Part shown: positions 5,890-6,269 of the stretch, one piece after another
Layout of the letters: each line of letters starts with the position of its first letter
How positions within the stretch are numbered: position 1 is the stretch's first letter
NCBI GenBank assembly: GCA_002393895.1
Contig: DGUE01000174.1
Coordinates: 1-6,269, forward strand
Direction of reading: 5' to 3'
DNA length: 6,269 bases
DNA from: Bacteroidales bacterium UBA4318
Lineage (GTDB): Bacteria > Bacteroidota > Bacteroidia > Bacteroidales > UBA932
Program-made: the position numbers and the translations under genes
The notes under the pieces: model-generated
Seen by the model: only the letters and a program-made list of their open reading frames with translations
What the model was told of the DNA's origin: nothing
The model's database searches: none

Positions 5890-6269
5890 ATGGATTACGA
5901 TTTCAGAAGTATTGAGAAGAAATGGCAGAAAAGATGGGCGGAGAATAAGACATACAAAACTGTCGAAGACCCGTCCAAACCAAAATTCTATGTGCTGGAC
6001 ATGTTCCCTTATCCCTCGGGAGCAGGCCTGCACGTAGGACACCCGCTGGGTTATATCGCTTCGGACATCTATAGTCGTTACAAGCGTCTGCAGGGCTTCA
6101 ATGTGCTGCATCCCATGGGCTTTGATGCCTACGGTTTGCCGGCAGAGCAGTATGCTATCCAAACAGGCACGCATCCCGAAGTGACCACAGCGAAGAACAT
6201 AGCCCGTTATCGCGAGCAGTTGTCAAAGATTGGTTTCTGCTACGACTGGGACCGAGAGGTGCGCACATG
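5890..6269 (+). CDS. leuS: Leucyl-tRNA synthetase, N-terminal part (3' truncated by window edge)
   Basis: The first 126 residues of leucyl-tRNA synthetase, the class I enzyme that attaches leucine to tRNA-Leu in the cytoplasm; the full protein is usually over 800 residues and continues beyond the window. It begins [19 protein letters not shown], typical of the LeuRS N-terminus, then shows the catalytic Rossmann fold: [19 protein letters not shown] with the class I HIGH signature as HVGH (48-51), followed by [17 protein letters not shown] (74-90), a LeuRS hallmark, and YDWDREVRT at the end. ATG 5890 is chosen because it gives the full family N-terminus; the leader is A-rich (AAAGAAATAGATAT) and lacks a Shine-Dalgarno. 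The gap to the upstream stop is only four bases, so leuS may be co-transcribed with the envelope genes before it. No frameshift is seen in the part present. Confidence 0.96.
   Translation, partial: MDYDFRSIEKKWQKRWAENKTYKTVEDPSKPKFYVLDMFPYPSGAGLHVGHPLGYIASDIYSRYKRLQGFNVLHPMGFDAYGLPAEQYAIQTGTHPEVTTAKNIARYREQLSKIGFCYDWDREVRT

Overview
The window looks like a chromosomal segment of a Bacteroidales-type bacterium (phylum Bacteroidota). Four things point there: a promoter element of the TAnnTTTG type (TATATTTG) in front of a gene, weak or absent Shine-Dalgarno sequences before nearly every start, a TonB C-terminal domain of the type common in this phylum, and A/T-rich leaders in otherwise fairly GC-rich DNA. 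The genus cannot be fixed from this sequence. All supported genes lie on the + strand and are packed tightly; the longest gap is 27 bases. No RNA genes, insertion sequences, CRISPR arrays or prophage genes were seen.

Layout. Bases 1-885 hold the 3' third of gyrA (five blades of the DNA-wrapping C-terminal domain plus an acidic tail). Next is a secreted TPR protein of unknown role (904-2223). A CapA/PGA_cap-type metallophosphatase-fold protein follows (start probably TTG 2251, end 3192). It lies in the same reading frame as the TPR gene, directly after its TGA stop. phoH (3189-4127) overlaps it by four bases (ATGA). After a 24-base gap with a Bacteroidetes-type -7 element come a SPOR-domain lipoprotein (4152-4676), then three bases later a secreted protein joining an M28 aminopeptidase-like domain to a TonB C-terminal domain (4680-5885). 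Four bases after that, leuS begins (5890) and runs off the end of the window.

How the genes work together. gyrA, phoH and leuS are housekeeping genes for DNA topology, RNA/ribosome quality control and tRNA charging. Between them lie envelope proteins: a periplasmic TPR protein, a CapA-like protein, a SPOR lipoprotein expected to bind peptidoglycan, and the M28-like/TonB fusion. Spacing suggests two transcription groups: capA-like with phoH, and SPOR - M28/TonB - leuS behind the promoter near 4138.

The most unusual item is the M28/TonB protein. It keeps the M28 fold signatures, but almost every position expected to bind zinc or catalyse is substituted, so it looks like a pseudo-peptidase carrying a TonB-type domain without a clear permanent membrane anchor. 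The second is the start of the CapA-like gene, which has no ATG that preserves its metal-binding motif and sits in frame behind the TPR stop codon.
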